From assembly GCF_014195545.1 (NCBI RefSeq), contig NZ_JACIBX010000008.1, positions 1 to 64,000 of the forward strand: a DNA stretch of 64,000 nt, read 5' to 3'. This document shows, piece by piece, positions 18,415-26,941 of the stretch. The notes below the pieces were generated by a model. The model was not told the DNA's origin, did no database searches, and saw nothing but the letters and a program-made list of their open reading frames with translations. Every line of letters begins with the position of its first letter. Position 1 is the first letter of the stretch. The translations under genes and the position numbers were made by a program. The stretch comes from Limimaricola variabilis. GTDB lineage: Bacteria; Pseudomonadota; Alphaproteobacteria; Rhodobacterales; Rhodobacteraceae.

Positions 18415-19574
18415 TGTCCCAACCCCTCCCCCTCGATGGCATCAAGGTGATCGATTTCACCCAGGTGATGCTCGGACCCTCCTGCACCCAAGTGCTCGCC
18501 GATTACGGCGCCGAGGTGATCAAAGTCGAAAAGGAGAAGATCGGCGACCTGTCGCGCTGGTCGCTGGGCGCCGACCCGGACGGGCTCAACAACCCGATCT
18601 TCTGCTCGCTCAATCGCAACAAGAAGAGCCTGGCGCTCAACCTCAAGTCGGAGGAGGCCCGCGCCCAGGTGCTCGCGCTGATCGACGGCGCCGACGTCGT
18701 GGTCAACAACTTCCGCCCCGGCGTGATGGAGCGGATGGGCATGGGCTATGCCGACCTCAAGGCCCGCAACCCCGGCATAATCTATGCCGTGGGCACCGGC
18801 TTCGGTCTCGAGGGCCCCAACAAGCATAAGGGCGGGCAGGACATCCTCGCCCAAGCGATGAGCGGCGTGATGGAACGCCGCTCGGACCCCGAGCTGCCGC
18901 GCGCGATCTTCTCGACCGCGCTGTGCGACTACACCGCCGGCATGCATCTGGTCCAAGGGGTGCTGCTAGCGATCCTGCAGCGCCAGAAGACCGGCGAGGG
19001 TCAGCAGGTGGCGGTCAGCCTCTATTCCTCGATGCTGGCGATGCAGATGCAGGAGGCAGCGGCCCACATGATGCGGGGACGTGACCTGAACTGGGGCGCG
19101 TTCCCGCTCACCGGTGTGTTCGAGACCACGACCGAGCCCTTTGTCATGGTCGGTGCGTTCAAGGAAAACCCGCTGCGCAACATCTGCACCGCCATCGGCA
19201 TCGAGGATCTCTCGAAAGAGGACCGCTTCCGCGACTTCGACGCACAGGCCGCGCATCGCGCGGAGCTTCAAGCGATCTTCAAGAGCGAGTTTGCCAAGAA
19301 CAGCCGCGAGCACTGGCTGAAGCGGCTCGAGGAGGTCGACATCCTCTGCGCTCCGGTCCGCACCTTGGCCGAGGCGCTCGATGACGAGCAGACGCATGTG
19401 AACAACATGGTGATCGAGGCGGGCGAGACGAAGGCCGGCAAGATCCGTCTCGTCGGCAGCCCGATCGACATGTCGGCCGCGCCGCTCAGCGTCCGTCAGG
19501 GCCCGCCGCAACTTGGCGAGCACAATGACGAGATCCTCGAAGGTCTCGCGCCGAAAAAGGCGCAGGTGGCATGA
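18414..19574 (+). CDS. family III CoA transferase (CaiB/BaiF)
   Basis: The 386-residue enzyme starts LPLDGIKVIDFTQVMLGPSCTQVLADYGAEVIKVE, the classical class III CoA-transferase N-terminus. It has the catalytic aspartate at about residue 172 in LCDYTAGMHL and the motif NFRPGVMERMGMGY. It moves CoA from a donor thioester onto an acid without ATP. With the CaiD-like hydratase encoded next (4-base ATGA overlap) it resembles the CaiB/CaiD step of carnitine metabolism in logic. The actual acid is unknown. Confidence 0.9.
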   Translation: MSQPLPLDGIKVIDFTQVMLGPSCTQVLADYGAEVIKVEKEKIGDLSRWSLGADPDGLNNPIFCSLNRNKKSLALNLKSEEARAQVLALIDGADVVVNNFRPGVMERMGMGYADLKARNPGIIYAVGTGFGLEGPNKHKGGQDILAQAMSGVMERRSDPELPRAIFSTALCDYTAGMHLVQGVLLAILQRQKTGEGQQVAVSLYSSMLAMQMQEAAAHMMRGRDLNWGAFPLTGVFETTTEPFVMVGAFKENPLRNICTAIGIEDLSKEDRFRDFDAQAAHRAELQAIFKSEFAKNSREHWLKRLEEVDILCAPVRTLAEALDDEQTHVNNMVIEAGETKAGKIRLVGSPIDMSAAPLSVRQGPPQLGEHNDEILEGLAPKKAQVA

Positions 19575-20344
19575 CGGTCCATTACGAAGTTCGCGAGCGC
19601 ATCGCGCGAGTCACCATCGATCGGCCCGAGGTGATGAACGCAGTCGACCAGAAGACCGAAGCGGCGCTGGAACGGATCTGGTGCGACATCGAGGAGCGCG
19701 ACGACATCTCCGTCGCGGTCCTCACCGGGGCCGGGGAGAAGGCCTTCTCGGTCGGTGCCGACATGAAGGACTCGTCGCTCTCGGGATTGGAGTACTGGGC
19801 CGCGCCGCGCCCCAACGGCTTCGGCGGCATCTCGTTTCGCCGCTCGCTCGACGTGCCGCTGATCGCGCGCGTCAACGGCTACGCGCTGGGCGGTGGTTTC
19901 GAGATGGTGCTGGGGGCGGACATCGTCGTGGCCGCCGAGACGGCGAAGTTCGGCCTCCCCGAGGCGCGGGTGGGGCGGATGCCGCTCGACGGCGGCATGG
20001 TGATGCTGCAACGCAAGATCCCGCACAACCTCGCCATGGGGGTGATGCTGGGTGGACGGCGCATCGACGCCGTCACAATGGAGCGCTTCGGCCTCGTCAA
20101 CGAGGTGGCGGGCGCGGGCGAACTCGACGCTGTCACCAATCGCTGGATCGACGACATCGCGGCCTCGGCGCCGCTGTCGCTGCGCGCGATCAAGCAGGTG
20201 GTGAACCGCACGGGCCATCTGAGCCCGTCGGAGGCGCAGGCGATGAAACTGCCCGCGGTTGTGAAGGCGCTCAAAAGCGCGGATGCTGACGAAGGCGTTC
20301 GCGCCTTTCTCGAAAAGCGGGCCCCGCTTTGGCAGGGCGCCTGA
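19571..20344 (+). CDS. enoyl-CoA hydratase/isomerase, CaiD-like
   Basis: The 257-residue crotonase-fold protein has the CoA oxyanion motif AFSVGADMKD (about 58-67), GYALGGGFEMVLGADIVVAAE and the first catalytic glutamate in GLPEARVG. The second region reads MPLDGG in place of the IPGAGG of standard hydratases, which is closer to carnityl-CoA dehydratase CaiD. It acts on the thioester formed by the CoA transferase whose gene it overlaps. Confidence 0.88.
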   Translation: MTVHYEVRERIARVTIDRPEVMNAVDQKTEAALERIWCDIEERDDISVAVLTGAGEKAFSVGADMKDSSLSGLEYWAAPRPNGFGGISFRRSLDVPLIARVNGYALGGGFEMVLGADIVVAAETAKFGLPEARVGRMPLDGGMVMLQRKIPHNLAMGVMLGGRRIDAVTMERFGLVNEVAGAGELDAVTNRWIDDIAASAPLSLRAIKQVVNRTGHLSPSEAQAMKLPAVVKALKSADADEGVRAFLEKRAPLWQGA

Positions 20345-20363
20345 CCCCGGTCGGAGCGACGAC

Positions 20364-21302
20364 ATGCATGCTGCCTTCCTGCGCTATTTCTCGGTCGTGG
20401 CCCGTGCTGGATCGATCCGCGCGGCGTCCGAGCAGCTGCATGTCGCCTCCTCCGCGATCAGCCGACAGATCCAGAAGGTCGAGGACGAGCTCGGGACGCC
20501 GTTGTTCGAGCGGCTGCCCGGCGGGCTGCGGCTAACCCAGGCGGGGAAAATCCTGCTCGCCCATGCGAACCGGACCCTCAACGATTTCGAAGTGCTGAAA
20601 GGGGAGCTTGGGGCGCTGCGCGGCGAAAAGACCGGCACCGTTTCGATCGCCTCTCTCGACAGCCTGCTGGTGAGCTTCCTGCCGGAGCAGATCGGGCAGT
20701 TTCATCGCGCCCACCCCAAGGTCGATTTCCGGGTCCGCAGCGGCGCGCATGGCGCCGTGGCGACCATGGTCGCCGAGGGCGAAGCCGATCTCGGCATCAC
20801 ATTCAGCCTCGCGCGACCCGAGGACACCGAGTTCGTGGCGCCGATCCCGATGCCGCTGATGGCGATGGTCGCGGCGGATCATCCGCTGGCCAGGCGTCGC
20901 TCGGTGACGCTGGCCGAATGCGCCAGCTACAACCTGCTCCTGCAACTCGACACCGCTCCGATCCGCTCGTTGATCGAGATGGAGCTCTCGGTGCTGAACC
21001 GCACCGGCCGGGTGCTCGCCGCCTCCAACAACCTGATGATGCTCAAGCCGCTGATCCTCGAAGGCAACGGCGTCGCCTTCTACACGCCGCTCGGCATGGT
21101 GCGCGAACTGTCCGAGGGCAGCATCGTCGCCGTGGCGCTCGAGGGCACGCGGCTGGGCGGTCTCGAGCTGGGGCTGCTGGTGCCGCGCCGGCGGAAGCTG
21201 ACGCAGGCCGCCGAGGCCCTGATCGAGCAGCTTTCCGACGGGCTGGCCGAGCTGCGCGATACCCCATGGATGCGCAAGCTGACGGGCCTGGAAACCGCCT
21301 GA
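20364..21302 (+). CDS. LysR-type transcriptional regulator
   Basis: The 312-residue regulator has an N-terminal winged HTH (FLRYFSVVARAGSIRAASEQLHVASSAISRQI, residues 4-35) and a periplasmic-binding-like effector domain. The start ATG 20364 follows CGGAG with an 8-base gap; the longer frame from 20283 overlaps the hydratase gene and lacks family residues. As the last gene of the transporter operon it probably controls this operon and, through the shared 47-bp module, the converging ferredoxin operon. Confidence 0.9.
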   Translation: MHAAFLRYFSVVARAGSIRAASEQLHVASSAISRQIQKVEDELGTPLFERLPGGLRLTQAGKILLAHANRTLNDFEVLKGELGALRGEKTGTVSIASLDSLLVSFLPEQIGQFHRAHPKVDFRVRSGAHGAVATMVAEGEADLGITFSLARPEDTEFVAPIPMPLMAMVAADHPLARRRSVTLAECASYNLLLQLDTAPIRSLIEMELSVLNRTGRVLAASNNLMMLKPLILEGNGVAFYTPLGMVRELSEGSIVAVALEGTRLGGLELGLLVPRRRKLTQAAEALIEQLSDGLAELRDTPWMRKLTGLETA

Positions 21303-21341
21303 AGTCCCAGCCGGGGCCACATTCCCGGCACACCTACCGAC

Positions 21342-21376
21342 CCGCCGCGATCGATCGGTCGCGGCGGTTTCTTTTT
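21342..21376 (+). terminator. rho-independent terminator after the LysR gene
   Basis: CCGCCGCGA (21342-21350) pairs with TCGCGGCGG (21359-21367) and is followed by TTTCTTTTTC. It closes the plus-strand operon and separates it from the converging aldehyde dehydrogenase operon. The remaining bases to 21463 hold no gene. Confidence 0.9.
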
Positions 21377-21463
21377 CATGCTGTTCGATGTGAAAAGGCG
21401 CGCGCCGCGGGGGAGCGGACGCGCGCCTGGGGCCACCGGGAGGAGGGGGTGACACCGTTCCGG

Positions 21464-22918
21464 TCAGGCCTTGATGTAGCTGGTCTTGACCGTGGTGTAG
21501 AACTCGCGCGCGTATTGCCCCTGCTCGCGCGGGCCATAGCTCGATCCCTTACGCCCGCCGAAGGGGGTGTGGTAATCGACGCCCGCCGTCGGCAGGTTGA
21601 CCATCACCATGCCGGCCTCGGCGTTGCGGCGGAAATGCGCGGCGTGGCCCAGGCTGGTGGTGCAGATCCCGGCGGAGAGGCCGAAATCGGTGTCGTTGGC
21701 CACGCGCAGCGCCTCGTCGTAATCGACCACCTTGATCACCGTGGCGACGGGGCCGAAGATTTCCTCGCGGTTGATGCGCATCTCGTTGGTGGTGTTCGTG
21801 AACAGCGCGGGCGTCATGAAATGGCCGGGGGTCGGTCCCTCGATTACCTCGCCGCCACAGACCAGCGTGGCGCCTTCCTCCTGGCCGATCGTCACGTAGC
21901 GCTTGTTCTGTTCGAGTTGGTTTTCGTCGACCACCGGACCGATATGGACCGCGCCATCCATCGGGTCGCCGACCTTGAGCGCGCGCAGCTTCTCGGTCAG
22001 CGCTTCGACGAAGCGGTCATGGATGGCTTCGGTCACGATCAGCCGCGACGAGGCTGTGCAACGCTGCCCGGTCGAGAAAAAGGCGCCGTTGAGCGCGCAG
22101 TCCACCGCCGTGTCGAGATCGGCGTCGTCGAGCACCACGAGGGGGTTCTTGCCACCCATCTCGAGCTGCACCTTCTTCATTTGCGCCACGCATTTCTCCG
22201 CGACCATGCGCCCGGTCTCGACCGAGCCGGTAAAGCTCACCGCGTCGATCTCCGGATTGTCGAGGATCTCGGCGCCGACCTCGGAGCCACGACCCATGAC
22301 GAGGTTGAACACACCCTCAGGCACGCCGGCCTCGTGCAGGATCTCGGCCAGCGCCCAGGCGCAGCCGGGGGTGAGATCGGCGGGCTTCAGGACCACGCAG
22401 TTGCCATAGGCCAGCGCCGGGGCGATCTTCCAGGCCGGGATCGCGATGGGGAAGTTCCACGGGGTGATCAGCCCGATCACGCCCAGCGCCTCGCGCTGCA
22501 CCATGACCTCGACGCCGGGGCGCACGCTGTCGATCGCGTCGCCGGTCTGGCGCAGCGTCTCGCCCGCGAAGAAGCCGAAGACCTGGGAGGCGCGCATCAC
22601 CTCGCCCTTGGCCTCGGCGAAGGTCTTGCCCTCCTCGCGGGCCAGCAGTTCGCCCAACTCGTCCACCCGCGCGGCGATGGTGTCGGAGACCCTCTTCAGC
22701 AGGTCGTGGCGCTGCTGCGGGCCAGACTTGCTCCATGCCGGAAAGGCGGCGCGGGCGGCCGCGATGGCGCGCTTGGCGTCGTCGCGCGAGGCGCGGGCAT
22801 AGCGGCCCACGATTTCGTCGGTGTTGGCCGGGTTGCGGTTCTCGTTGATCTCCGCGCCCTCGACCCATTCGCCCGCGATCAGGTTGCGGTGCTGCTTGGT
22901 CACGTCGTTCATCTTCAT
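21464..22918 (-). CDS. NAD(P)-dependent aldehyde dehydrogenase, KGSA dehydrogenase-like
   Basis: The 484-residue class I aldehyde dehydrogenase has PWNFP (Asn155), the NAD-site VLKPAD with Lys178, catalytic base Glu253 in QLEMGGKN and nucleophile Cys287 in STGQRCTAS. The C-terminal pattern GVDYHTPFGGRKGSSYGPREQG is one I associate with alpha-ketoglutarate semialdehyde dehydrogenases. Together with the upstream DapA-family gene it fits pathways (hydroxyproline, pentonate or glucarate type) in which a DapA-fold enzyme makes ketoglutarate semialdehyde. That reading is an inference; the substrate could be another aldehyde. It is the last gene of the minus-strand operon. Confidence 0.85.
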   Translation of the reverse strand: MKMNDVTKQHRNLIAGEWVEGAEINENRNPANTDEIVGRYARASRDDAKRAIAAARAAFPAWSKSGPQQRHDLLKRVSDTIAARVDELGELLAREEGKTFAEAKGEVMRASQVFGFFAGETLRQTGDAIDSVRPGVEVMVQREALGVIGLITPWNFPIAIPAWKIAPALAYGNCVVLKPADLTPGCAWALAEILHEAGVPEGVFNLVMGRGSEVGAEILDNPEIDAVSFTGSVETGRMVAEKCVAQMKKVQLEMGGKNPLVVLDDADLDTAVDCALNGAFFSTGQRCTASSRLIVTEAIHDRFVEALTEKLRALKVGDPMDGAVHIGPVVDENQLEQNKRYVTIGQEEGATLVCGGEVIEGPTPGHFMTPALFTNTTNEMRINREEIFGPVATVIKVVDYDEALRVANDTDFGLSAGICTTSLGHAAHFRRNAEAGMVMVNLPTAGVDYHTPFGGRKGSSYGPREQGQYAREFYTTVKTSYIKA

Positions 22919-22954
22919 CCGGTCTGTCCTGTCTGGTCTGGGGGTGTCCGGCGC

Positions 22955-23848
22955 TCAGGCCGGCTCGGAGGCGAGCACGAAGGGGGCGGGCAGGGCCCGT
23001 CCCTGGTCCTCGGTGAGGGGAGCGAGCGGCGGCAGCACGCGGGCATAGCCCGGCATGTCGTGCAGCCGCGCCACCAGCGCCTTGACGCTGGGGATCAGGG
23101 GCGTGGCCGCAATGGCCCGGCGGCGCCGGCCGATTTCCTCGGCGAGGGCGGCATCATGGGGATCGGCCCAAAGCCGCTGCGCCAGCGGTGCGGTGAGGTT
23201 GACGGTGGCCGAGATGCAGCCCGCGAAACCGTGCTTGGGCGCCTGCGCCAGCGCGGCCTCGTTGCTCGGAAACACGTCGAAGCCGTCGATGCGGGCGAGA
23301 TCGGCAGCGTAGGCGAGATCGCCCGAGCTGTCCTTGGCGCCCCCGATCCGGTCTGGAAAGCGCGCCTTGAGCCAGGCGGCGAAGCCGATCTCGAACCGCA
23401 GGCCGGTCATCTGCGGGAAATTGTAGAGATAGATCGGGATCGGCCGATCCGCGGTGGCTTTGACCAGTCCTTCGAAGAAGGCATACAGCCCGGCCTCGTC
23501 CACGCCCTTGTAGTAATAGGGCGGCAGAACCAACGCCCCGGCATAGCCCAGCTCTGCCGCGTGGCGGGTCAGGGCCACGGTGGTGGCGAGGTCGGGGCGG
23601 CCCGTGCCGACCATCATCCGGGCGGGCGCGATTCCCTGCGCCATGACGCTCATCAGCTCCGTCCGCGCCGAGGCGGGCAGCGAGCTGGCCTCTCCGGTGG
23701 TGCCGAGAAGGTTGAGCCCGTCACAACCATTCTCGATCAGCCAGCGCGCGTGGCGCAGAGTCGCTGCATGGTCGGGATTGCCCCCTTCGTTCAGGGCCGT
23801 GGCGATCGCGGCGATGACGCCGCTAAGGGGGGGAGGGGTCGTCTGCAT
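22955..23848 (-). CDS. DapA-family (dihydrodipicolinate synthase-like) lyase
   Basis: The 297-residue TIM-barrel enzyme has GTTGE (49-53) for pyruvate/keto-acid binding, the proton-relay Tyr142 in YLYNFPQMTG and Schiff-base Lys172 in GGAKDSSGD. Genuine DapA is unlikely in this catabolic setting; aldolase, deaminase or dehydratase members (KDG aldolase, pyrroline-hydroxy-carboxylate deaminase, keto-deoxy-arabonate dehydratase) fit better. The start ATG 23848 lies one base after the ferredoxin stop; a TTG at 23857 is in frame but would overlap that gene. There is no strong ribosome site, so it is probably coupled to ferredoxin translation. Confidence 0.85.
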   Translation of the reverse strand: MQTTPPPLSGVIAAIATALNEGGNPDHAATLRHARWLIENGCDGLNLLGTTGEASSLPASARTELMSVMAQGIAPARMMVGTGRPDLATTVALTRHAAELGYAGALVLPPYYYKGVDEAGLYAFFEGLVKATADRPIPIYLYNFPQMTGLRFEIGFAAWLKARFPDRIGGAKDSSGDLAYAADLARIDGFDVFPSNEAALAQAPKHGFAGCISATVNLTAPLAQRLWADPHDAALAEEIGRRRRAIAATPLIPSVKALVARLHDMPGYARVLPPLAPLTEDQGRALPAPFVLASEPA

Positions 23849-23849
23849 G

Positions 23850-24191
23850 TCAGGCAATCCGGCGTTCGGGTTCGGGATAGGCGGCGACGATTGGGTGGTC
23901 GGCCTCGGTCGAGACCGACTTGTCCCAGCCGCCGGGATCGCCGAGACCAGTTACCTCTGGCCCGAAGAACTCGCGGTTGATCGCCGCGAAACGGCGCGCC
24001 TCGTCGGGCAGCTCCTGGTCGTAATGGATCGCGTCGACCGGGCAGATCGACAGGCAGAGGCCGCAATTGATGCATTCCTCGGGGTGGATGTAGAACATCC
24101 GGCCGCCCTCGTAGATGCAGTCCGCCGGGCAGGCGAGGGTGCAGGCGCCGTCCTTTATGTCGATGCAGGGATCTGCGATCACATAGGCCAT
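23850..24191 (-). CDS. 7Fe ferredoxin ([3Fe-4S][4Fe-4S])
   Basis: This 113-residue protein has eight cysteines at 9, 17, 21, 25, 40, 43, 46 and 50. The spacing is exactly that of Azotobacter FdI (8, 16, 20, 24, 39, 42, 45, 49). By that family, Cys9, 17 and 50 bind the 3Fe cluster, Cys21, 40, 43 and 46 the 4Fe cluster, and Cys25 is free. The start has AAGGAG nine bases upstream. As the first gene of the minus-strand operon it probably carries electrons for an enzyme of this pathway, possibly the FAD oxidoreductase at 17053. Confidence 0.92.
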   Translation of the reverse strand: MAYVIADPCIDIKDGACTLACPADCIYEGGRMFYIHPEECINCGLCLSICPVDAIHYDQELPDEARRFAAINREFFGPEVTGLGDPGGWDKSVSTEADHPIVAAYPEPERRIA

Positions 24192-24567
24192 GGCTGGTCG
24201 CTCCTTGTCGTCATGCCGGGACTATCGAAGGCGCGGGTGATCCAATAAAGAACAGAATTCCGGGGCGGTCGTTGCCGAAACGGCAATGGATGGCCACTTG
24301 GCCGGGCTTGGGCGGGGCCCAGCCGCCAGATGCCCAGGCGAGGGCCAAGGCGCGACGACTATTACCGCGACATCCCGGCTTCGGACGCGGACCCTAATGG
24401 GCCGATCGTGGCCTTGATGCGCGACGGTGCGCCTCTCGGTTCCGAGATGATGGGGCCCTACTGAATCGTCCATCCCCATGACAGCGATCCCGGCCACGAG
24501 GGGCAGCACGCGCCGGATCGCAGCATCTGACAACTCGTCTCTCTCCGCCGGGAGAGGTGAAGCGCGC
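24192..24567. other. 376-base gene-free region
   Basis: Upstream of the ferredoxin operon. The part nearest the gene (to about 24290) contains the 47-bp module. Bases 24290-24567 show no convincing gene or RNA; the frames crossing it have poor composition and no start with a ribosome site. Confidence 0.65.
24241..24287 (-). promoter_or_regulatory. 47-bp regulatory module, copy 2 (ferredoxin operon)
   Basis: Read on the minus strand it runs ATTGCCG, 14 bases, GCCCCGGAATTC, TGTTCTTTATTGGA, matching copy 1 at 14240-14286 in order and spacing. Here the upstream block is a complete dyad, TTGCCG-TTT-CGGCAA (24272-24286), with the T-N11-A core of LysR binding sites. It ends 49 bases before the ferredoxin ATG. 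The LysR protein at 20364 is the natural candidate to bind it. Confidence 0.62.
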
Positions 24568-24978
24568 TCAGTCGTCGCCGAGGCCCAGATTGCGGACCAC
24601 CCGCATTCCCGCCGCGGCGTCGGCGAGGGCATCGATCGCGAACATGGCGGCCATGAAGGCGGCCATGCAGATGGCATAGTTGACGCCGGTCTGGATCAGC
24701 CGCTTGCGACGCGTGTCGGTGCGCGCGAAGAGCGGGATCTCGGGGCGCAGCAGGAAGACAGAGGCGAGATAGGCGAAGAGCAATGCCGAGAGCGCCCAGT
24801 GCAACAGCCGAAATCCCAAGAGCTCGGTCTCGATGGCGATCAACCGCGCCAAACCGACCAGCAGCCCCCAGCGCAGGACGGTGAAGATCTCGGTCGCGAT
24901 CGCTTCCAGCCGGGTGCCGAAGGCACGGCGGAATCGATCCTCTGAGAGATGATCCAGCAGGGACCGGATCGAGGCCAT
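24568..24978 (-). CDS. uncharacterised membrane protein
   Basis: A 136-residue protein with start ATG 24978 behind a strong GAGGAGG. It has an amphipathic N-terminal helix (SIRSLLDHLSEDRFRRAF), hydrophobic stretches at roughly 38-50 and 55-78 (LLGFRLLHWALSALLFAYLASVFLL), a cytoplasmic basic loop (ARTDTRRKRLIQ) and a further membrane segment near 105-122. The tail RVVRNLGLGDD is acidic. I do not recognise a family, and its neighbours give no function. Confidence 0.65.
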   Translation of the reverse strand: MASIRSLLDHLSEDRFRRAFGTRLEAIATEIFTVLRWGLLVGLARLIAIETELLGFRLLHWALSALLFAYLASVFLLRPEIPLFARTDTRRKRLIQTGVNYAICMAAFMAAMFAIDALADAAAGMRVVRNLGLGDD

Positions 24979-25170
24979 GATCGCATCCTCCTCGGAGGGG
25001 GCAGGTCGGGCCCGACCATTGAACACCTTTCGCGCAGGAGCGCATAGCCCGGAGCGACGACGGAATCTGGCCTCCGCCTCCGCTCCCCGCACGGCAGGGT
25101 TGTTTTTTGTGCGTCAGGTCCCTGTTCGAGAGACCAGGCCGCCCTAATTCCCGCGCGAGGAGGATTGGGC

Positions 25171-25566
25171 ATGGAAGCGGCTATGGTGGAGGATGCGGAC
25201 GGCCTCGAGATGGTGGACGCCGCAGGCGTGGCGCACAGGCTGCGGCGCTGGGTTCCGCTTGGCGGGCGGCTGGCGCAGTCCTGGAGCGAGGCGGGCCGGA
25301 TCGTGGGCTGCCGGGAAGGGCAGCGCATACTCTACCCGCTTTGTCAGTTCGATACCGAGGGGCTGCCCTTGCCGCAGATGCACGAGGTGATCGCGGCGCT
25401 GCGGCCATGGCTGTCGGAGACGGAGATCGTCGCCTGGCTCGGCACGCCCTGTCCGGATCTGTCGGGGAGCCGGCCGGCGGAGTGCCTGACGACGCTGCCG
25501 GATGCGGTGCTGCACGCGGCGCGGCGCGCCGCCGACCCGGCGCGGGTCGTCACGGCGGCGGAGTAG
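25171..25566 (+). CDS. DUF2384-like (MbcA/ParS antitoxin-type) protein, orphan
   Basis: A 131-residue protein whose middle and end (ILYPLCQFDTEGLPLPQMHEV, then WLSETEIVAWLGTPCPDLSG) follow the pattern of the toxin-binding domain of Xre/MbcA/ParS antitoxins: a hydrophobic Y/FP-x-QF strand, a helix and the W-L-x-TP-x-L-x-G-x-P turn. ATG 25171 follows GAGGAGGA; a TTG six bases earlier is less likely. RES-domain toxins normally accompany such proteins, but none is encoded on either side: a membrane protein lies upstream and the converging methyltransferase gene downstream. It may be a solitary regulator or a remnant of a toxin-antitoxin pair. Confidence 0.6.
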   Translation: MEAAMVEDADGLEMVDAAGVAHRLRRWVPLGGRLAQSWSEAGRIVGCREGQRILYPLCQFDTEGLPLPQMHEVIAALRPWLSETEIVAWLGTPCPDLSGSRPAECLTTLPDAVLHAARRAADPARVVTAAE

Positions 25567-25567
25567 C

Positions 25568-26710
25568 TCAGCCCAGCGGCGGGGCGGTGAACAGCGTGAT
25601 CCTGAGCCCGCCATGCGGGATCGGCGGCCCCCAGGCCTTCAGCGGCAGGCCGGTGGCCCGTGCCAGTCCCGGCTCGCTGGTGACGATCCCGACCCGCCAG
25701 CCCCGAAACTCGCGGCGCAGCGTTTCGCCCAGCGCCCCGTGCAGCGCGTAGAGCAGCTTCTTGTTGCCGATCCGACCGCCATAGGGCGGGTTGACCATGA
25801 CAAGGCCAGGCGGTCCTTCGGGGGGACGCGCGTCGCTCACCGCCGCATGGCGGAAGGTGACGTTCTCGGCGAGCCCAGCGCGCTCGGCATTGGCGGTCGC
25901 ACCTGCCACCGCGCCCGCATCGCGGTCCGACCCGGCGAACCGCAGTTCGGTCGATACCGGGGCGGGCAGGTTGTCGCGCAATGCGGCATAGCGCTGGGCA
26001 TCGAAGCTCGCCAGCCGTTCGAAGGCAAAGCTCCGTGCCGCCCCGGCGGGCTGACCGCTGGCGATCGCCGCCGCCTCGAGCACGAAGGTGCCCGAGCCGC
26101 ACATCGGATCGTAGACAGGCTGGTCGCCGCGATAGCCGCAGGCGCGCAGCATGAGCGCCGCCAGCGTTTCGCGCATCGGCGCCTTGCCGACGAACTGCTT
26201 GGTGCCGCGCCGATGCAGCGGCGCGCCGGAGCTGTCGATCGAAAAGGCGACCGCATTGTCCTCGATCCGTACCCGCAGGGTAAGCGGCGCCTCGGCCGTC
26301 TCTTCCTCGTCCTCGTTCCCGGGCCCCACGATGCGGGCGCCGAAGTCGGTGAGTGCTGCCTCGATACGCTGCTTGGCGGCCCCGGCATGGTAGATCTTGG
26401 AGCGGCGGCAGACCGCCTCGACCCGCACCGCCTCGCCGGGATGCAGGATCTCCTGCCAGGGAAACTTGCGCGACCGCTTGTCGAGCTGGGCGAGGTGAAA
26501 GGCCATGAAGCCGCCGATCCCGACGGTTACCCGGCCCGCGCCCCGCAGCACGAGATTGGCGCGCCAGACCTCGTCCCAGCCGCCGCGCGTGGTCACCCCG
26601 CCCGGCACCGTGACCGGATCGACGAAGCCCTTCTCGCGCGCTTCGTCGGCCAGCAGCTGTTCCAGACCCGGCGGGGCCTGCAGGAATATCTCGAGGGGTG
26701 CATCGCTCAT
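25568..26710 (-). CDS. THUMP-domain class I SAM-dependent RNA methyltransferase
   Basis: The 380-residue protein starts MSDAPLEIFLQAPPGLEQLL behind GGGAGG. Residues about 50-165 form a THUMP RNA-binding region. The Rossmann methyltransferase core has motif I VYDPMCGSGTFVLEAA, an acidic motif in GSDRDAGAV and the N6-type catalytic motif NPPYGG. This layout matches the RlmL N-half/Trm14 family, which make m2G in rRNA or tRNA. The target is not evident. The stop codon is two bases from that of the converging DUF2384-like gene. Confidence 0.88.
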   Translation of the reverse strand: MSDAPLEIFLQAPPGLEQLLADEAREKGFVDPVTVPGGVTTRGGWDEVWRANLVLRGAGRVTVGIGGFMAFHLAQLDKRSRKFPWQEILHPGEAVRVEAVCRRSKIYHAGAAKQRIEAALTDFGARIVGPGNEDEEETAEAPLTLRVRIEDNAVAFSIDSSGAPLHRRGTKQFVGKAPMRETLAALMLRACGYRGDQPVYDPMCGSGTFVLEAAAIASGQPAGAARSFAFERLASFDAQRYAALRDNLPAPVSTELRFAGSDRDAGAVAGATANAERAGLAENVTFRHAAVSDARPPEGPPGLVMVNPPYGGRIGNKKLLYALHGALGETLRREFRGWRVGIVTSEPGLARATGLPLKAWGPPIPHGGLRITLFTAPPLG

Positions 26711-26941
26711 GCGGCCTCCCTTAGCGGCTCGCAGGCGGGCGCGCGACGGGAATCTCGCGCATTTGCCGGGTTTCGGGAGGGCCGCGCAAACGTGCAGGCG
26801 AGGTCGCATTGCGCCTGTTTATTGTGCGGTTAACGAATTGCCCCCTGATCGCGCAGCGTCACGAGGCGTCGCCGTTTATTTGGTCGATCCCATCGGCTTT
26901 CTCGCCTCAACCCTCGCGGATTGGCGGAAGGAGCCTACGAG

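Noticed and set aside
20918-23980. 1020-residue open frame on the plus strand across the LysR, aldehyde dehydrogenase and DapA-like genes
   Set aside because: It is antisense to two well-supported enzymes, has the His/Arg/Gly-rich composition of a GC-bias shadow, no ribosome site and no recognisable domain.
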